Origin: CAVVSQ01 sp963848825
Lineage (GTDB): Bacteria; Planctomycetota; Planctomycetia; Gemmatales; Gemmataceae
Length of the DNA: 64,000 bases
Assembly: GCA_963848825.1 (NCBI GenBank)
Contig: CAWKFA010000016.1
Location: 1-64,000, forward strand
Reading direction: 5' to 3'
In this document: piece after piece, positions 35,460 through 44,701 of the stretch
Layout: the number at the start of each line of letters is the position of its first letter
How positions within the stretch are numbered: position 1 is the first letter of the stretch
Notes under the pieces: generated by a model
The model's database searches: none
What the model was told of the DNA's origin: nothing
The model's input: the letters and a program-made list of their open reading frames with translations, nothing else
Translations under genes and position numbers: made by a program

Positions 35460-36948
35460 TTACCTCAGGTGCTCGGCCCGCAACGCGGTCATGGCGTTCA
35501 GTGCCGGTTTGGGATTGCCCGATGCATCGACCAGGCCGCAATGCGGAAAGTGATGAGGTTGGGAATCGGCAAAATGCGTCCAGTGAACGGCACGGACATA
35601 TTGCTTGCATACGCATAGCCGGGCAAAGTCAGCGGCCCAGTCAGCTTGAACTTCGGGCGAGTACCCGGAACGCCAAAATCCGGCCGCTACTTTTTGGTCG
35701 GCATCGGCATGCGCGTCAGCCAACTTGCCGGATGGATAGCCCAATGTTATTTGGAGGGGAATGCCCAACAGGGCGTAAAGATCGAGCAACCGGGAGACAT
35801 CCAGCAGGTCGCGGCAGTAGCTGCCGCGTGGCGAAACGGCCATGACGATTTCTAAATCGAGCGCGCTGACTTTGAGCCCTGTTCGCATCAGATTGTCGGC
35901 AAAAATAAACGGCGACTGGCTGCGCTCCTGGCTGGTCAAGTAATCGCCCCACGGCTGGGCGACGCCGATGATGACTTCCAGGGTGGGGTCCATGCGGCGC
36001 ACGACCTCGGCGACACGAACGGTCAGCCAAAGGAGCTCGTCATCCGCCAGCGCGATCACGCCCGCCCAGTTGCTGGCCGCCGTGACGTGCCAGGTACGAA
36101 TGACCCCCCGATAGCGCTCCACCACTTTCTCGACAAAGTCGGTGACGTAGCCACACCTGCTGGTCAAATCGTTGCCTTTTTCCCACAGCCAGCAGGGCAT
36201 ACCATGGCCCGAGAAATCGACGAGCGGGCCGCCAACGAGGGACAGGCCAGATTTCGCCGCCCAGTTCACCAGATTGTCGTACGGCTCCCAATGATAAACT
36301 TCCTCCTCGGATTCAATGTCGGCCCAGGTGAACGGCACCGCGATGGTATTGAAGCTGGCTCCATAAGCAGCTTCTTGGCCAGAACCGATAAATCCAGGCG
36401 CGAGCCGGCAAGCCAGGCCGGTATCCAGACGTGCCTGGCGCAGATGCCTGATTTGAAATACTTGCTTCATGTAAACGTTGACCAACTCGGCGGCGGCCTC
36501 GAAGCCCAGGCTAAGCGCGTGCTCGGCCTCCGCGGCGACCGGTCCTTCACTGGCAAGCGTCACGGCTTTGCCAAATCCAAGTGTGCTTTGTTTGATTTGC
36601 TCGATAAGCGTCGCGGGCATGTTCAGGCCGCCCATCAGCCAGTCGGAGGCCTGGCCGCGTATCTGGTTGATTTTCCCGCGCAAGTTCCAGAGTGAATTGA
36701 TAAGGCAGCAGACGTTCCATCAGGGTGGCGCTGGAAACCATGACACGACCCGCGCCGGGCACCAGCCAGGGAGCCAACAAGCAGCCGCTTTCATCGACAT
36801 GGCGTGCCAGCACCAAATGGCCATCATCGACAATGACCTGGGTGGCGTAGGGCATGGAGTCCTGGCCGCCCGCCACGCTGGCGCGTTCCAATTCCGCCTG
36901 AGCTTCCTCGGAGAGGTGCCGAGGCAGATCAAAGGTCATCGTGCCCAT
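35460..36948 (-). CDS. GH10-like glycoside hydrolase domain protein, one frameshift
   Basis: The first 110 residues (MTFDLPRHLSEEAQAELERA, ATQVIVDDGHLVLARHVDES) form an N-terminal domain and the rest a TIM-barrel resembling family 10 xylanases: FNTIAVPFTWADIESEEEVY, then W-E-PYDNLVNWAAKSGL, YRGVIRTWHVTAASNW and VSALDLEIVMAVSP. In true xylanases the acid/base Glu is in WDVVNE; here the site reads WHVTAASNW, so that Glu is missing, while the nucleophile position (LDLEIVM) keeps Glu. Shift near 36665. No signal peptide. About 495 residues. Catalytic activity on xylan is doubtful. Confidence 0.65.
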
Positions 36949-37084
36949 GGTATTGATTTAACCATAGCCAGGGGAAACTGCAAACATGAAAAATGACGCC
37001 AAACCCTAAGAAGCAGGCTGCGAACGCCCGCGGCAAGAAGCACCACCGTCGTTTTTTAGGACGTCGGAGTAATATACTGTCACG

Positions 37085-37843
37085 ATGTTCCCCCTCTTTA
37101 ACCACCAAAGATTGTGCCGGCATGGCACCATGGTGTACAACGCCAATGACCTCTACATTGGACGCTCCCTGGAATTGTATGGTGAATGGTCCGAGGGAGA
37201 GATCGCGCTCTTTCGAAAAGTCCTCCAGCCGGGGCATATTGTCGTCGAGGTAGGCGCCAACATTCGGGCGCATACGGTATTTCTGGCCCAGGCCGTCGGC
37301 GCCCAGGGCTTCGTCTGGGCGTTTGAACCACAGCGCATCGTGTTCCAAACTTTATGCGCCAACCTCGCCTTCAACAGCATCCCCAACGTGGACGCTCGTA
37401 ATGTCGCGGTGGGGGACGTGCCCGGTGAAATCATGGTGCCGACCCTCGATTACAATCAGCCCAACAACTTCGGCGGCGTCGCCCTGGGCTATTTTCGCAC
37501 AGGTGCTGTGGTGCCGGTCATCACACTGGACAGCTTGAACTTGCCGCGCTGCGATTTCCTCAAGATCGATGTTGAAGGCATGGAGTTGGCGGTCCTGAAA
37601 GGCGCCGAGGCCACCATCGCCCGCTGTCAACCGCTGCTCTATGTCGAAAATGACCGCGCCGACAAGTCCACACGCCTCATCGAGGCCATCGCCGCCATGG
37701 GCTACCGTATGTTCTGGCACGAACCGGCGATGTTTCAAGCCGATAATTTCCTGGGCAACTCGGAGAATATCTTCGCGGACGCCATTTCGCTGAACATGGT
37801 GTGCATCCCCAAAACGAGGACTGATTTCAGGCTTGAAATGTAG
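37085..37843 (+). CDS. FkbM-type methyltransferase
   Basis: SAM-dependent O-methyltransferase of the FkbM family, 252 residues. SAM motif I is VVEVGANIRAHTVFLAQAVG (about 53-72), followed by FVWAFEPQRIVFQTLCANL and the characteristic CDFLKIDVEGMELAVLKGAE and LLYVENDR. The ending is normal. These enzymes often methylate sugars or polyketides; the substrate is unknown. In motif I Asn-Ile replaces the usual Asn-Ile/Gly of the family, so it looks functional. Frame intact. Confidence 0.82.
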   Translation: MFPLFNHQRLCRHGTMVYNANDLYIGRSLELYGEWSEGEIALFRKVLQPGHIVVEVGANIRAHTVFLAQAVGAQGFVWAFEPQRIVFQTLCANLAFNSIPNVDARNVAVGDVPGEIMVPTLDYNQPNNFGGVALGYFRTGAVVPVITLDSLNLPRCDFLKIDVEGMELAVLKGAEATIARCQPLLYVENDRADKSTRLIEAIAAMGYRMFWHEPAMFQADNFLGNSENIFADAISLNMVCIPKTRTDFRLEM

Positions 37844-37883
37844 TGATCGTCGCTCGACAAAAGCCCGTTCCGGGCAAAATGAG

Positions 37884-38739
37884 CTACTTGGCGATGATGG
37901 TAATGCCGTGGCGATCAGCAAGGGCGAGGGTGTCCTTTTCGTCGATAACGATGGTTTTTCCCGCTTCGATGGCCAGCACCCGGCCGCCAGCGCGGGCCAT
38001 GGTTTCGATGGTGGACACACCAATCGTGGGCACGTCGAAGCGCATGTCCTGACGCGGTTTGGCGACCTTGACCACCACGAAGTTGCCGGCCCGGCACAAC
38101 TCGCCGGCACGGAGGATCGCCTTGTCTGTCCCCTCGATTGCTTCGACTGCCAGCACCGCCTTTTCCTTGACGGCCACGCTTTGACCTATGTCGAGCCGAC
38201 CCATTTCCTTGGCCAGATCCCAACCAAAGGCGATGTCTTCTTCTTCACGCGGCGAGGGCGTCGCGCCGCGTCAATAGGCCGGTACGCACAAGCAACTCCG
38301 GGCAGATGTCCAGGGCCGACGTGAAGTGAATGCCGTCGGCCGCGAATTCGTCGATCAGCGACAGAAGTAGCGTATCGTCACGATTGTCGCGGCGCGAACG
38401 ACGCCACCAAAAACGGATGGTTCGCCAGTCCGGCAAGAGACGCAGCGCCCGCCAGGGCACGAACAGGTTTGTCTTATGAATCTTGCCCGCCATCACGACC
38501 TGACGCACGCCCTCTTTGCGAAAGCAACGAATCGTATGGCCAATCTTCGCGAGGCCGCTCCAATAAAAACGCTTCACGAGCGGCATCAGCGCTGGCGCCG
38601 CCTCGTGGCGAATCCCGACGCATACGACGGGAATTTTGAGCGTCGATGCCTTCTCCGCGAACAGGATGGGAAAGCGCCCCCAGCCGGCCAACAGACCGAT
38701 CGGCTCGCTGATGTCTCTCAAGTTCAGGTCACTCTTCAT
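37884..38739 (-). CDS. lpxI: UDP-2,3-diacylglucosamine pyrophosphatase LpxI, one frameshift
   Basis: Hydrolyses UDP-2,3-diacylglucosamine to lipid X in lipid A synthesis (the DUF1009 alternative to LpxH). Motifs: IGLLAGWGRFPILFAEKA, GVRQVVMAGKIHKTNLF, RDDTLLLSLIDEFAADGI, then after a shift near 38255 LDIGQSVAVKEKAVLAVEAI, EGTDKAILRAGEL, DMRFDVPTIGVSTIE and VIDEKDTLALADRHGI. About 284 residues. Its ATG lies 11 bases inside the end of lpxD, so the two are coupled. Confidence 0.88.
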
Positions 38740-39754
38740 CCTTGAGCCCAAGTGTTTGCTTGATCTTGCGAATATCCTTGCGCATTTCGGGCAAGTGCTC
38801 GAGGCTCAGGAGAATTCGTTTCTGTTCACGTTCCGGAGTTGCCGGCGCTCCGAGACTCCGTTGGCCGTCGGGAATATCGCGAACCACGCCGGCCTTCGCG
38901 CCAATCACGGCTCCCCTGCCGATGTGGACATGGTCGGCGACACCGACCTGGCCGGCGATCACGACATAATCGCCCGTGCTGCAGGAACCGGCCAACCCCA
39001 GCTGGCTGACGAAGATATTGTGCTTGCCGATGTGGCAGTTATGTCCCACCTGGACCAGGTTGTCGATTTTGGTCCCTTCCCCGATGGCTGTCACGCCGAA
39101 CGTACCACGATCTATGGTCGTGCACGCTCCGATCTCGACGTCCGCGCCGATCTCGACGCTTCCCAGCTGGGGCACCTTCACATGTTGGCCGCGCTGTAAC
39201 CGGTAACCAAAGCCATCGGCACCAAGTACGGAATTGGCATGAATGATGGCGCGGTCGCCAAGGTTGGTGCCGTCATAAAGAACCGCGTTGGGATAGACGG
39301 TTACGTCATCGCCGATGGTGCAATCACGGCCAATGACCACGCCGCTATGAATGCGGCAACGATCGCCCAAGGTGCAGCCTTCGCCGATCACCGCGAAGGG
39401 ATGAACGCTCAGTTCGGCCCCAAATCTCACCGTCGGGTGCACATCGGCGCGCGGATCGATGCCGGAGCGCCGCAGCTCGGGCCGGCCATGAAAATGACGC
39501 ACAATGGCCACAAACGCATCCAGAGGGTCTGCCACCTGGATGAGAGTTTTACCGTTAAGGGGCATCAACAGGGGTGCCACGGCGGCGGCAGCCGGGCTGG
39601 CATGAAGTTGGGTCAGGTGTTTTTCGCCGTCGACATAAGTGATCTCGCCCGCCCCGGCCTCCATGAGCGGTCGTGCCGCCGAGACCAGCAGGTCCCCATC
39701 GCCGTGGACCTGGCCGTTTACCAATTGCGCAAGCTGTTTGACGGTAACCTTCAC
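38729..39754 (-). CDS. lpxD: UDP-3-O-acylglucosamine N-acyltransferase
   Basis: Adds the N-linked acyl chain in lipid A synthesis; a trimer with a left-handed beta helix. N-terminal VKQLAQLVNGQVHGDGDLLV, then hexapeptide repeats (VHPTVRFGAELSVHPFAVIG, GVVIGRDCTIGDDVTVYPNA) and the catalytic region DNLVQVGHNCHIGKHN. The start is set at GTG 39754, with AAAGGA upstream; an open frame upstream to 39982 has no family match. 341 residues, usual length, frame intact. Overlaps lpxI. Divergent from rfaE2. Confidence 0.92.
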   Translation of the reverse strand: MKVTVKQLAQLVNGQVHGDGDLLVSAARPLMEAGAGEITYVDGEKHLTQLHASPAAAAVAPLLMPLNGKTLIQVADPLDAFVAIVRHFHGRPELRRSGIDPRADVHPTVRFGAELSVHPFAVIGEGCTLGDRCRIHSGVVIGRDCTIGDDVTVYPNAVLYDGTNLGDRAIIHANSVLGADGFGYRLQRGQHVKVPQLGSVEIGADVEIGACTTIDRGTFGVTAIGEGTKIDNLVQVGHNCHIGKHNIFVSQLGLAGSCSTGDYVVIAGQVGVADHVHIGRGAVIGAKAGVVRDIPDGQRSLGAPATPEREQKRILLSLEHLPEMRKDIRKIKQTLGLKDEE

Positions 39755-39939
39755 GGAAAGGGTCCTTTCTTTCCTGGCGGACGAGCCACAACCACGATTC
39801 GCATGCGGTCCGGCATAATAGCGATTGTGGGCGAAGCGAACAAGCTGAATTGGCCGGCCGATTTTTGATGAGGGTATGGGCTGTCCGTAGCTTGTTTTCC
39901 TCGCTTGTCCGGGTTTGCGCCCTTCGTTAAAATCTTGAC

Positions 39940-40481
39940 ATGACCATTTCCACGTCACGGACGTCAGGCGCAGTTTCCTCAAGTAAAAAAATGCTGGACT
40001 GGGAAGAACTCCTAAGCATGCGCCAGCATTGCCGTGACCAGGGTAAAATCGTTGTCTGGACCAACGGTTGTTTCGATCTGTTGCATCTGGGCCATGTGCG
40101 TAATCTTCAAGCCGCGCGGGCCTGCGGCGAGGTTTTGGTGGTCGGCGTAAACAGCGATGCTTCGGTGCGGATGCTAAAGGGCCCTAGCCGACCGATCATT
40201 CCTCAGGCCGAGCGCACGAAATTCTGGCTGCGCTCGCATGCGTGGATTTCGTGGTTATCTTTGACGAGCCCACGCCGGAACTTGCTCTGACGCGCTTGCA
40301 GCCGGACGTTTTTTGCAAAGGCGCAGACTACGCTCCACCCCATGGCAAGCCAATTCCCGAGGCCCCGGCCGTGGCGCGGTATGGCGGACGCATCGAGTTC
40401 ATTCCCCTGGTGCCGTCGTTATCGACGACGGACGTTGTACGGCGCATACTTCTCAAGGCGGGCGAGGGAACCCATGCCTGA
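39940..40481 (+). CDS. rfaE2: Heptose 1-phosphate adenylyltransferase, one frameshift
   Basis: Makes ADP-heptose from heptose 1-phosphate (C-terminal half of HldE in enterics). The nucleotidyltransferase motif is NGCFDLLHLGHVRNLQAARA, with VVGVNSDASVRMLKGPSRPI after it; past a shift near 40215 come ALACVDFVVIFDEPTPE, QPDVFCKGADY and FIPLVPSLSTTDVVRRI. Start may be 39940 or the ATG at 39991 (MLDWEELLSMR). About 180 residues. The stop overlaps the rfaE1 start by eight bases. Confidence 0.88.
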
Positions 40482-41475
40482 TGCGAGCGCATCCTTGCCG
40501 GAAAGCGAATACCGGCTGCGTGAGATTGTCAAAGGCTTCGCCAGCCGACGCATTCTCGTTGTCGGCGACGTCATGCTCGATGAATACGTCTGGGGGGAAG
40601 TCCGCAGAATTTCTCCCGAGGCCCCCGTGCCCATCGTGACCATCACGCGGCGTTCGTGCGTGCCAGGCGGCGCCGGCAACACGGCGGTGAACGTGGCCAA
40701 GCTGGGCGGCCAGGCGCTGCTCGCCAGTGTGATTGGCACCAATGCGCAAGCGGGACGGCTCAAGGATGCTTTCGCGCTTCAAGGCCTCATGCTCGATGGT
40801 TTGTTAGCCGACAGCGGCCGGGTTACCACCACCAAGACACGCATCATGGCGCACCAGCAGCATCACGTGGTGCGCATCGACGAGGAACAACTCACGCCGC
40901 TGGGCAAGGCCCTCGAAGACCAGCTATTGCGCTGGCTGGAAGGACAACTGCCGCTGGTCGATGCCTGCGTCTTGTCGGACTATGCCAAGGGCGTGGTGTC
41001 GCGCAGCCTGGCGCAGCAGTTTATCGCCATGGCCAAACGGGCGGGCAAACCGATCGTGGTCGATCCGAAGGGAACCGACTTCACCAAATACCGCGGTGCC
41101 ACGGTCATCAAGCCAAATATCGAGGAAGCCAAGTTAGTGTGTAGGCCGGAAAACAACCGCGACCCCGACCCGCTTGAACTGGCTCGCACCCTGCTCGAAT
41201 TGTTCGAGGGGAGTGCCCTGCTGCTGACGCGCGGGCCCGAGGGAATGTCATTATTCGAACCGGGGGCCAGGGCACTGCACATACCCTCGGTGGCGCGTGA
41301 AGTCTTCGACGTCACCGGCGCCGGCGATACGGTTGCCGCCACGCTGGCACTCGCCTTGGCGTCCGGCGCTACCTTGGAACAGGCAGCTTATTTGGCCAAT
41401 CGAGCTGCCGGCGTGGTGGTCGCCAAGGTCGGGACGGCCTACGCGACCGCGGCGGAGCTTCTCCCTGGCCATTAG
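40474..41475 (+). CDS. rfaE1: D-glycero-beta-D-manno-heptose-7-phosphate kinase
   Basis: PfkB-type sugar kinase, 333 residues, the partner of rfaE2 in making ADP-heptose for lipopolysaccharide core. Motifs: ILVVGDVMLDEYVWGEVRRI, PGGAGNTAVNVAKLG, VDACVLSDYAKGVVS, PIVVDPKGTDFTKYRGATVI and the anion-hole signature DVTGAGDTVAATLALALASG with the catalytic Asp. Start ATG at 40474 overlaps the end of rfaE2. Frame intact. The two functions, fused in enterics, are separate genes here, in the order transferase then kinase. Confidence 0.92.
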   Translation: MPDASASLPESEYRLREIVKGFASRRILVVGDVMLDEYVWGEVRRISPEAPVPIVTITRRSCVPGGAGNTAVNVAKLGGQALLASVIGTNAQAGRLKDAFALQGLMLDGLLADSGRVTTTKTRIMAHQQHHVVRIDEEQLTPLGKALEDQLLRWLEGQLPLVDACVLSDYAKGVVSRSLAQQFIAMAKRAGKPIVVDPKGTDFTKYRGATVIKPNIEEAKLVCRPENNRDPDPLELARTLLELFEGSALLLTRGPEGMSLFEPGARALHIPSVAREVFDVTGAGDTVAATLALALASGATLEQAAYLANRAAGVVVAKVGTAYATAAELLPGH

Positions 41476-41485
41476 GAAATGATTG

Positions 41486-42076
41486 ATGGGCGCCGTGCAT
41501 GCTCCGCCTTTGCAAGACCTGGCACTTCTTCTTACCCGGCATTTTAATATCGCCGATTTCGTCGAAACCGGCACGTTCATGGGACGAGTGCTGGAGTGGG
41601 CTTCAAATCACTTCCAGCGCGTTCATACGATCGAAGTACGGCCTGATTTTCTGGAAACGGCGAGGTCCAAGTGGGGTCACCTGCCCAATGTCGAGTTCAT
41701 CCAGGGCGATTCCGCGCTTGCCCTGGCCGACGTTTGCAAGAAACTCAACGGCCCAGCACTCTTTTGGCTTGACGCTCATACAGGCACCGGGTACTTCGGC
41801 ACCGAGGATCGCTGCCCTTTGCTTGAGGAGATCGCGGCCGTCAATCTCAGCCCCTTCGATCACTGCCTGTTGATTGACGACGCCCGCGCCTTCGTGGCGC
41901 CGCCACCACCCCCATTTGATTATCGCAAATGGCCGTCCCTGGATGAGATTATCAACGCTCTCTTGCGTGGGCGACCCTGGCATGTGGTAGTGCTCGATGA
42001 CACGCTGATTTGCGTGCCGCCATCCGCGCGGACGGTGGTTGCCGATTGGGTCTGCCGAGCCAGACCGCGGATATAG
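41486..42076 (+). CDS. Class I SAM-dependent methyltransferase-like protein
   Basis: 196 residues. IADFVETGTFMGRVLEWASN takes the place of a SAM motif I, followed by VHTIEVRPDFLETARSKWG, VEFIQGDSALALADVCKKL and FWLDAHTGTGYFG. The DAHTG motif is usual in a group of small methyltransferase-like proteins next to glycan genes. It starts ten bases after rfaE1 and is probably in the same transcript, so a surface-sugar substrate is a guess. AGGAA precedes the ATG. Confidence 0.65.
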   Translation: MGAVHAPPLQDLALLLTRHFNIADFVETGTFMGRVLEWASNHFQRVHTIEVRPDFLETARSKWGHLPNVEFIQGDSALALADVCKKLNGPALFWLDAHTGTGYFGTEDRCPLLEEIAAVNLSPFDHCLLIDDARAFVAPPPPPFDYRKWPSLDEIINALLRGRPWHVVVLDDTLICVPPSARTVVADWVCRARPRI

Positions 42077-42136
42077 GTCAACGCCCACCGCGAGCTCGAC
42101 ACTTTGCTCTGGAGCGCATAAGAAGTGAGAGAAGCC

Positions 42137-42708
42137 GTGACCTTCCCCTGGAGACGATTTGCCATGCCCATCGCCATCGCTATTTGTTTCACATTGCTTG
42201 TCGCGATCTATATTGTCTTTGTCGCCTCGCCCCGGCCGACTTTCGCGTTGTCCGTACGGGCGTAATCGCTGCCGCCCCTGCCGATGTATTTCCGCTGGTG
42301 AATGATTTCCACAACTGGGAAGCGTGGTCCCCCTGGGCCAAGCTCGATCCCAACGTGAAAAACATTTTTGAAGGGCCGACGGCGGGGACCGGCGCAATTT
42401 TCAACTGGTCAGGCAACAACAAGGTCGGCGAGGGGCGCATGGAGATCACCGAAAGCCATCCCAACGAACTGATCCGCATACGTCTTGAGTTCCAAAAGCC
42501 TTTCCAGGCGACGAATATAACGGAGTTTACTTTTCGCCCTGAAGGAGAGCAAACCCGCGTAACCTGGGACATGTCAGGCCGCAAGAATCTCTTCTTGAGG
42601 TCCTTTGGTTTATTCCTGAACATGGACAAATTGGTCGGTCGAGATTTCGACAAGGGCCTGGCGAATTTAAAAACCGTGGTCGAACCGAAAAAGAGCGCCG
42701 TCGTTTAA
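42137..42708 (+). CDS. SRPBCC (polyketide cyclase-like) protein with N-terminal membrane anchor, one frameshift
   Basis: N-terminal anchor: PIAIAICFTLLVAIYIVFV preceded by basic residues (FPWRRFAM). After a shift near 42235 the START-like domain reads RTGVIAAAPADVFPLVNDFH, NWEAWSPWAKLDPNVKNIFE, and ends LFLNMDKLVGRDFDKGLANL. This is the SRPBCC/polyketide cyclase 2 pattern. GTG at 42137 has GAGAGAAG in front; ATG at 42164 is possible. About 190 residues. Ligand unknown. A DoxX-like gene follows after 29 bases. Confidence 0.72.
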
Positions 42709-42737
42709 GCACGGTTCTATCTTGGGGGGAAACAACC

Positions 42738-43160
42738 GTGGAATTAAACCAGCGAACGAGTCGGACGTCGAAAACGATGTACTGGACGGGATGCGTCCTG
42801 AGTGCGTTGCCGGTTCTCATGTTGATCATGAGCGGCGTGATGAAGCTGCAGAAACCGGACGACGTCGTCAAGGGCTTCAATGAGTTAGGCTGGAACCCGG
42901 ACCGAGCGCCTCTCCTTGGGATCGTCGAGCTGGCGTGCACTCTCCTTTATGTCCTGCCGCCGACATCCGTCCTCGGCGCGATCTTGTTGACAGGCTATTT
43001 TGGCGGCGCCATCGCCACCCATGCGCGTCTGGATCAGCCGCTCCTTCTGGGCGCTCTGGGACTTGGCGTGCTGGTCTGGTTGGGGCTGTTCCTACGTGAG
43101 GAGCGCTTGCGGAGAATTCTTCCCTGGCGGACGAAGGAAGAATCACATGACGCAGGGTGA
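42738..43160 (+). CDS. DoxX-family membrane protein
   Basis: 140 residues, GTG start with GGGGGGA upstream. Four hydrophobic segments (for example VLSALPVLMLIMSGVMKL, LGIVELACTLLYVLP, VLGAILLTGYFGGAIATHA and LLGALGLGVLVWLGLFL) and the DoxX-like motif SGVMKL...FNELGW. Such proteins are usually four-helix quinol- or thiol-linked membrane proteins; the function here is not known. SRPBCC and DoxX genes often occur together, and are 29 bases apart here. Ends with a basic cytoplasmic tail. Confidence 0.75.
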   Translation: MELNQRTSRTSKTMYWTGCVLSALPVLMLIMSGVMKLQKPDDVVKGFNELGWNPDRAPLLGIVELACTLLYVLPPTSVLGAILLTGYFGGAIATHARLDQPLLLGALGLGVLVWLGLFLREERLRRILPWRTKEESHDAG

Positions 43161-43226
43161 TCAAAACATGATAGTACGTTCCTGACATCCGGGTCCGATA
43201 CGTGTAAAGGAAATGAGGAGAAACCG

Positions 43227-44342
43227 ATGAGCCAAGTTCGAGTTCTGGTGGGCACGCGCAAGGGCGCCTTTATCCTGTCCGCGGATGGCAAACGGGAAAA
43301 ATGGCAAGTAACTGGCCCGCATTTTGGCGGCTGGGCGATCTATCACTTGAAGGGTTCGCCGGTCGATCCGAGCCGTTTGTATGCATCCCAATGCAGCGAT
43401 TGGTTTGGCCAGGTCATTCAGCGTTCCAACGACGGGGGCCAGACCTGGGCGGCTGTCGGGAACAAATTCGTCTATGACGGCGTGCCAGGCACGCACATGT
43501 GGTATGACGGCACACCTCATCCCTGGGAGTTCAAACGAGTCTGGCACCTCGAACCGGACCTGGCTGACCCCGATACGGTCTTTGCGGGAGTTGAGGATGC
43601 CGCGCTATTCCGCACGAGCGACGCCGGCGAAAGCTGGCAGGAACTCTCCGGACTGCGCCGCCATGGCTCCGGTTCCAAATGGCAGCCGGGCGCCGGCGGC
43701 ATGGGCCTGCACACCATACTTCTTGATCCAAGCGATCGGCAGCGTATCTACATCGCCATTTCAGCGGCGGGCGTATTTCGCAGCGACGACGCGGGTGTCA
43801 CCTGGCGGCCCGCCAACCACGGCCTCAAATCGCGCTACATGCCCGATCCCAATGCCGAAGTCGGCTTTTGCGTTCATCGGATAGCAATGCACCGCTCGCG
43901 CCCGCGCGTGTTGTTCATGCAATTGCACTGGGACGTCATGCGCAGCGACGATGCCGGCGAGTCGTGGCACGAGATCAGCGGCAACTTGCCAACCGACTTT
44001 GGCTTTCCCATCGATGTGCACGCCCACGAACCAGACACGGTTTATGTCGTCCCCATCAAGAGCGATTCAGAACATTATCCGCCCGATGGCAAATTACGCG
44101 TTTACCGCAGTCGTGTTGGCGGCAACGAGTGGGAAGCGCTCACGAATGGCTTGCCGCAAACTGACTGCTATGTCAACGTGCTTCGCGATGCGATGGCGGT
44201 CGATTCGCTCGACAAGTGCGGCATCTATTTTGGCACGTCTGGCGGCCAGGTCTACGCGTCGGCCGACTCGGGAGACCATTGGGCGCCGATTGTCCGGGAC
44301 CTGCCCCCCGTGTTATCGGTGGAGGTACAGACACTGCCATGA
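43227..44342 (+). CDS. BNR/sialidase-like beta-propeller protein
   Basis: 371 residues; ATG with GAGGAG upstream. Starts VRVLVGTRKGAFILSADGKR and carries repeated Asp-box motifs (RSNDGGQTWAAVG, RTSDAGESWQELS, RSDDAGVTWRPAN, RSDDAGESWHEIS and YASADSGDHWAPI). These belong to the exo-alpha-sialidase-like six-blade propellers; no secretion signal is seen, so it is probably cytoplasmic and not a true sialidase. The stop overlaps the next ATG (ATGA at 44339-44342). Confidence 0.8.
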   Translation: MSQVRVLVGTRKGAFILSADGKREKWQVTGPHFGGWAIYHLKGSPVDPSRLYASQCSDWFGQVIQRSNDGGQTWAAVGNKFVYDGVPGTHMWYDGTPHPWEFKRVWHLEPDLADPDTVFAGVEDAALFRTSDAGESWQELSGLRRHGSGSKWQPGAGGMGLHTILLDPSDRQRIYIAISAAGVFRSDDAGVTWRPANHGLKSRYMPDPNAEVGFCVHRIAMHRSRPRVLFMQLHWDVMRSDDAGESWHEISGNLPTDFGFPIDVHAHEPDTVYVVPIKSDSEHYPPDGKLRVYRSRVGGNEWEALTNGLPQTDCYVNVLRDAMAVDSLDKCGIYFGTSGGQVYASADSGDHWAPIVRDLPPVLSVEVQTLP

Positions 44343-44662
44343 TCCGCGTGATGCTTCCTTATCATCTCCAGACACTGGCTCGGGTAAACGCCGAGGTATC
44401 GCTAGAAGTGCGTGGCACCGCCACGTCACGTTCGGTTCTGGAGGCCCTGGAAACCGCCTATCCCGTATTGCGCGGTACGATTCGCGATCATGTCACGGGT
44501 CAGCGCCGGGCGTTTGTGCGCTTCTTTGCCTGCGAACAGGACATTTCGCACGAATCCCAGGACACGCCACTTCCCGCGGCGGTGGCCTCGGGACTCGAGC
44601 CATTTTGGATCGTGGGGGCCATCGCCGGAGGCCAAGATAAAAAGGGACAGGACCCTGGCTGA
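44339..44662 (+). CDS. MoaD/ThiS-like small protein
   Basis: 107 residues with a beta-grasp pattern: IRVMLPYHLQTLARVNAEVS, VLEALETAYPVLRG, FVRFFACEQDIS. Sulfur carriers of this group end in GG; here GAIAGG is followed by nine more residues (QDKKGQDPG) encoded within a terminator hairpin. A small indel near 44625 could restore a stop at or soon after GG, which seems likely. Coupled to the propeller gene by a four-base overlap. Confidence 0.65.
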   Translation: MIRVMLPYHLQTLARVNAEVSLEVRGTATSRSVLEALETAYPVLRGTIRDHVTGQRRAFVRFFACEQDISHESQDTPLPAAVASGLEPFWIVGAIAGGQDKKGQDPG

Positions 44663-44681
44663 TGGTCCTGTCCCCTTTTTT
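44639..44681. terminator. Terminator between convergent genes
   Basis: An A-run, GGGACAGGACC, a nine-base loop, GGTCCTGTCCCC and a T run. The A/T runs on both sides make it work in both directions for the genes ending at 44662 and 44702. Confidence 0.85.
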
Positions 44682-44701
44682 GTGCGAACGCTTTCAGGTG
44701 G

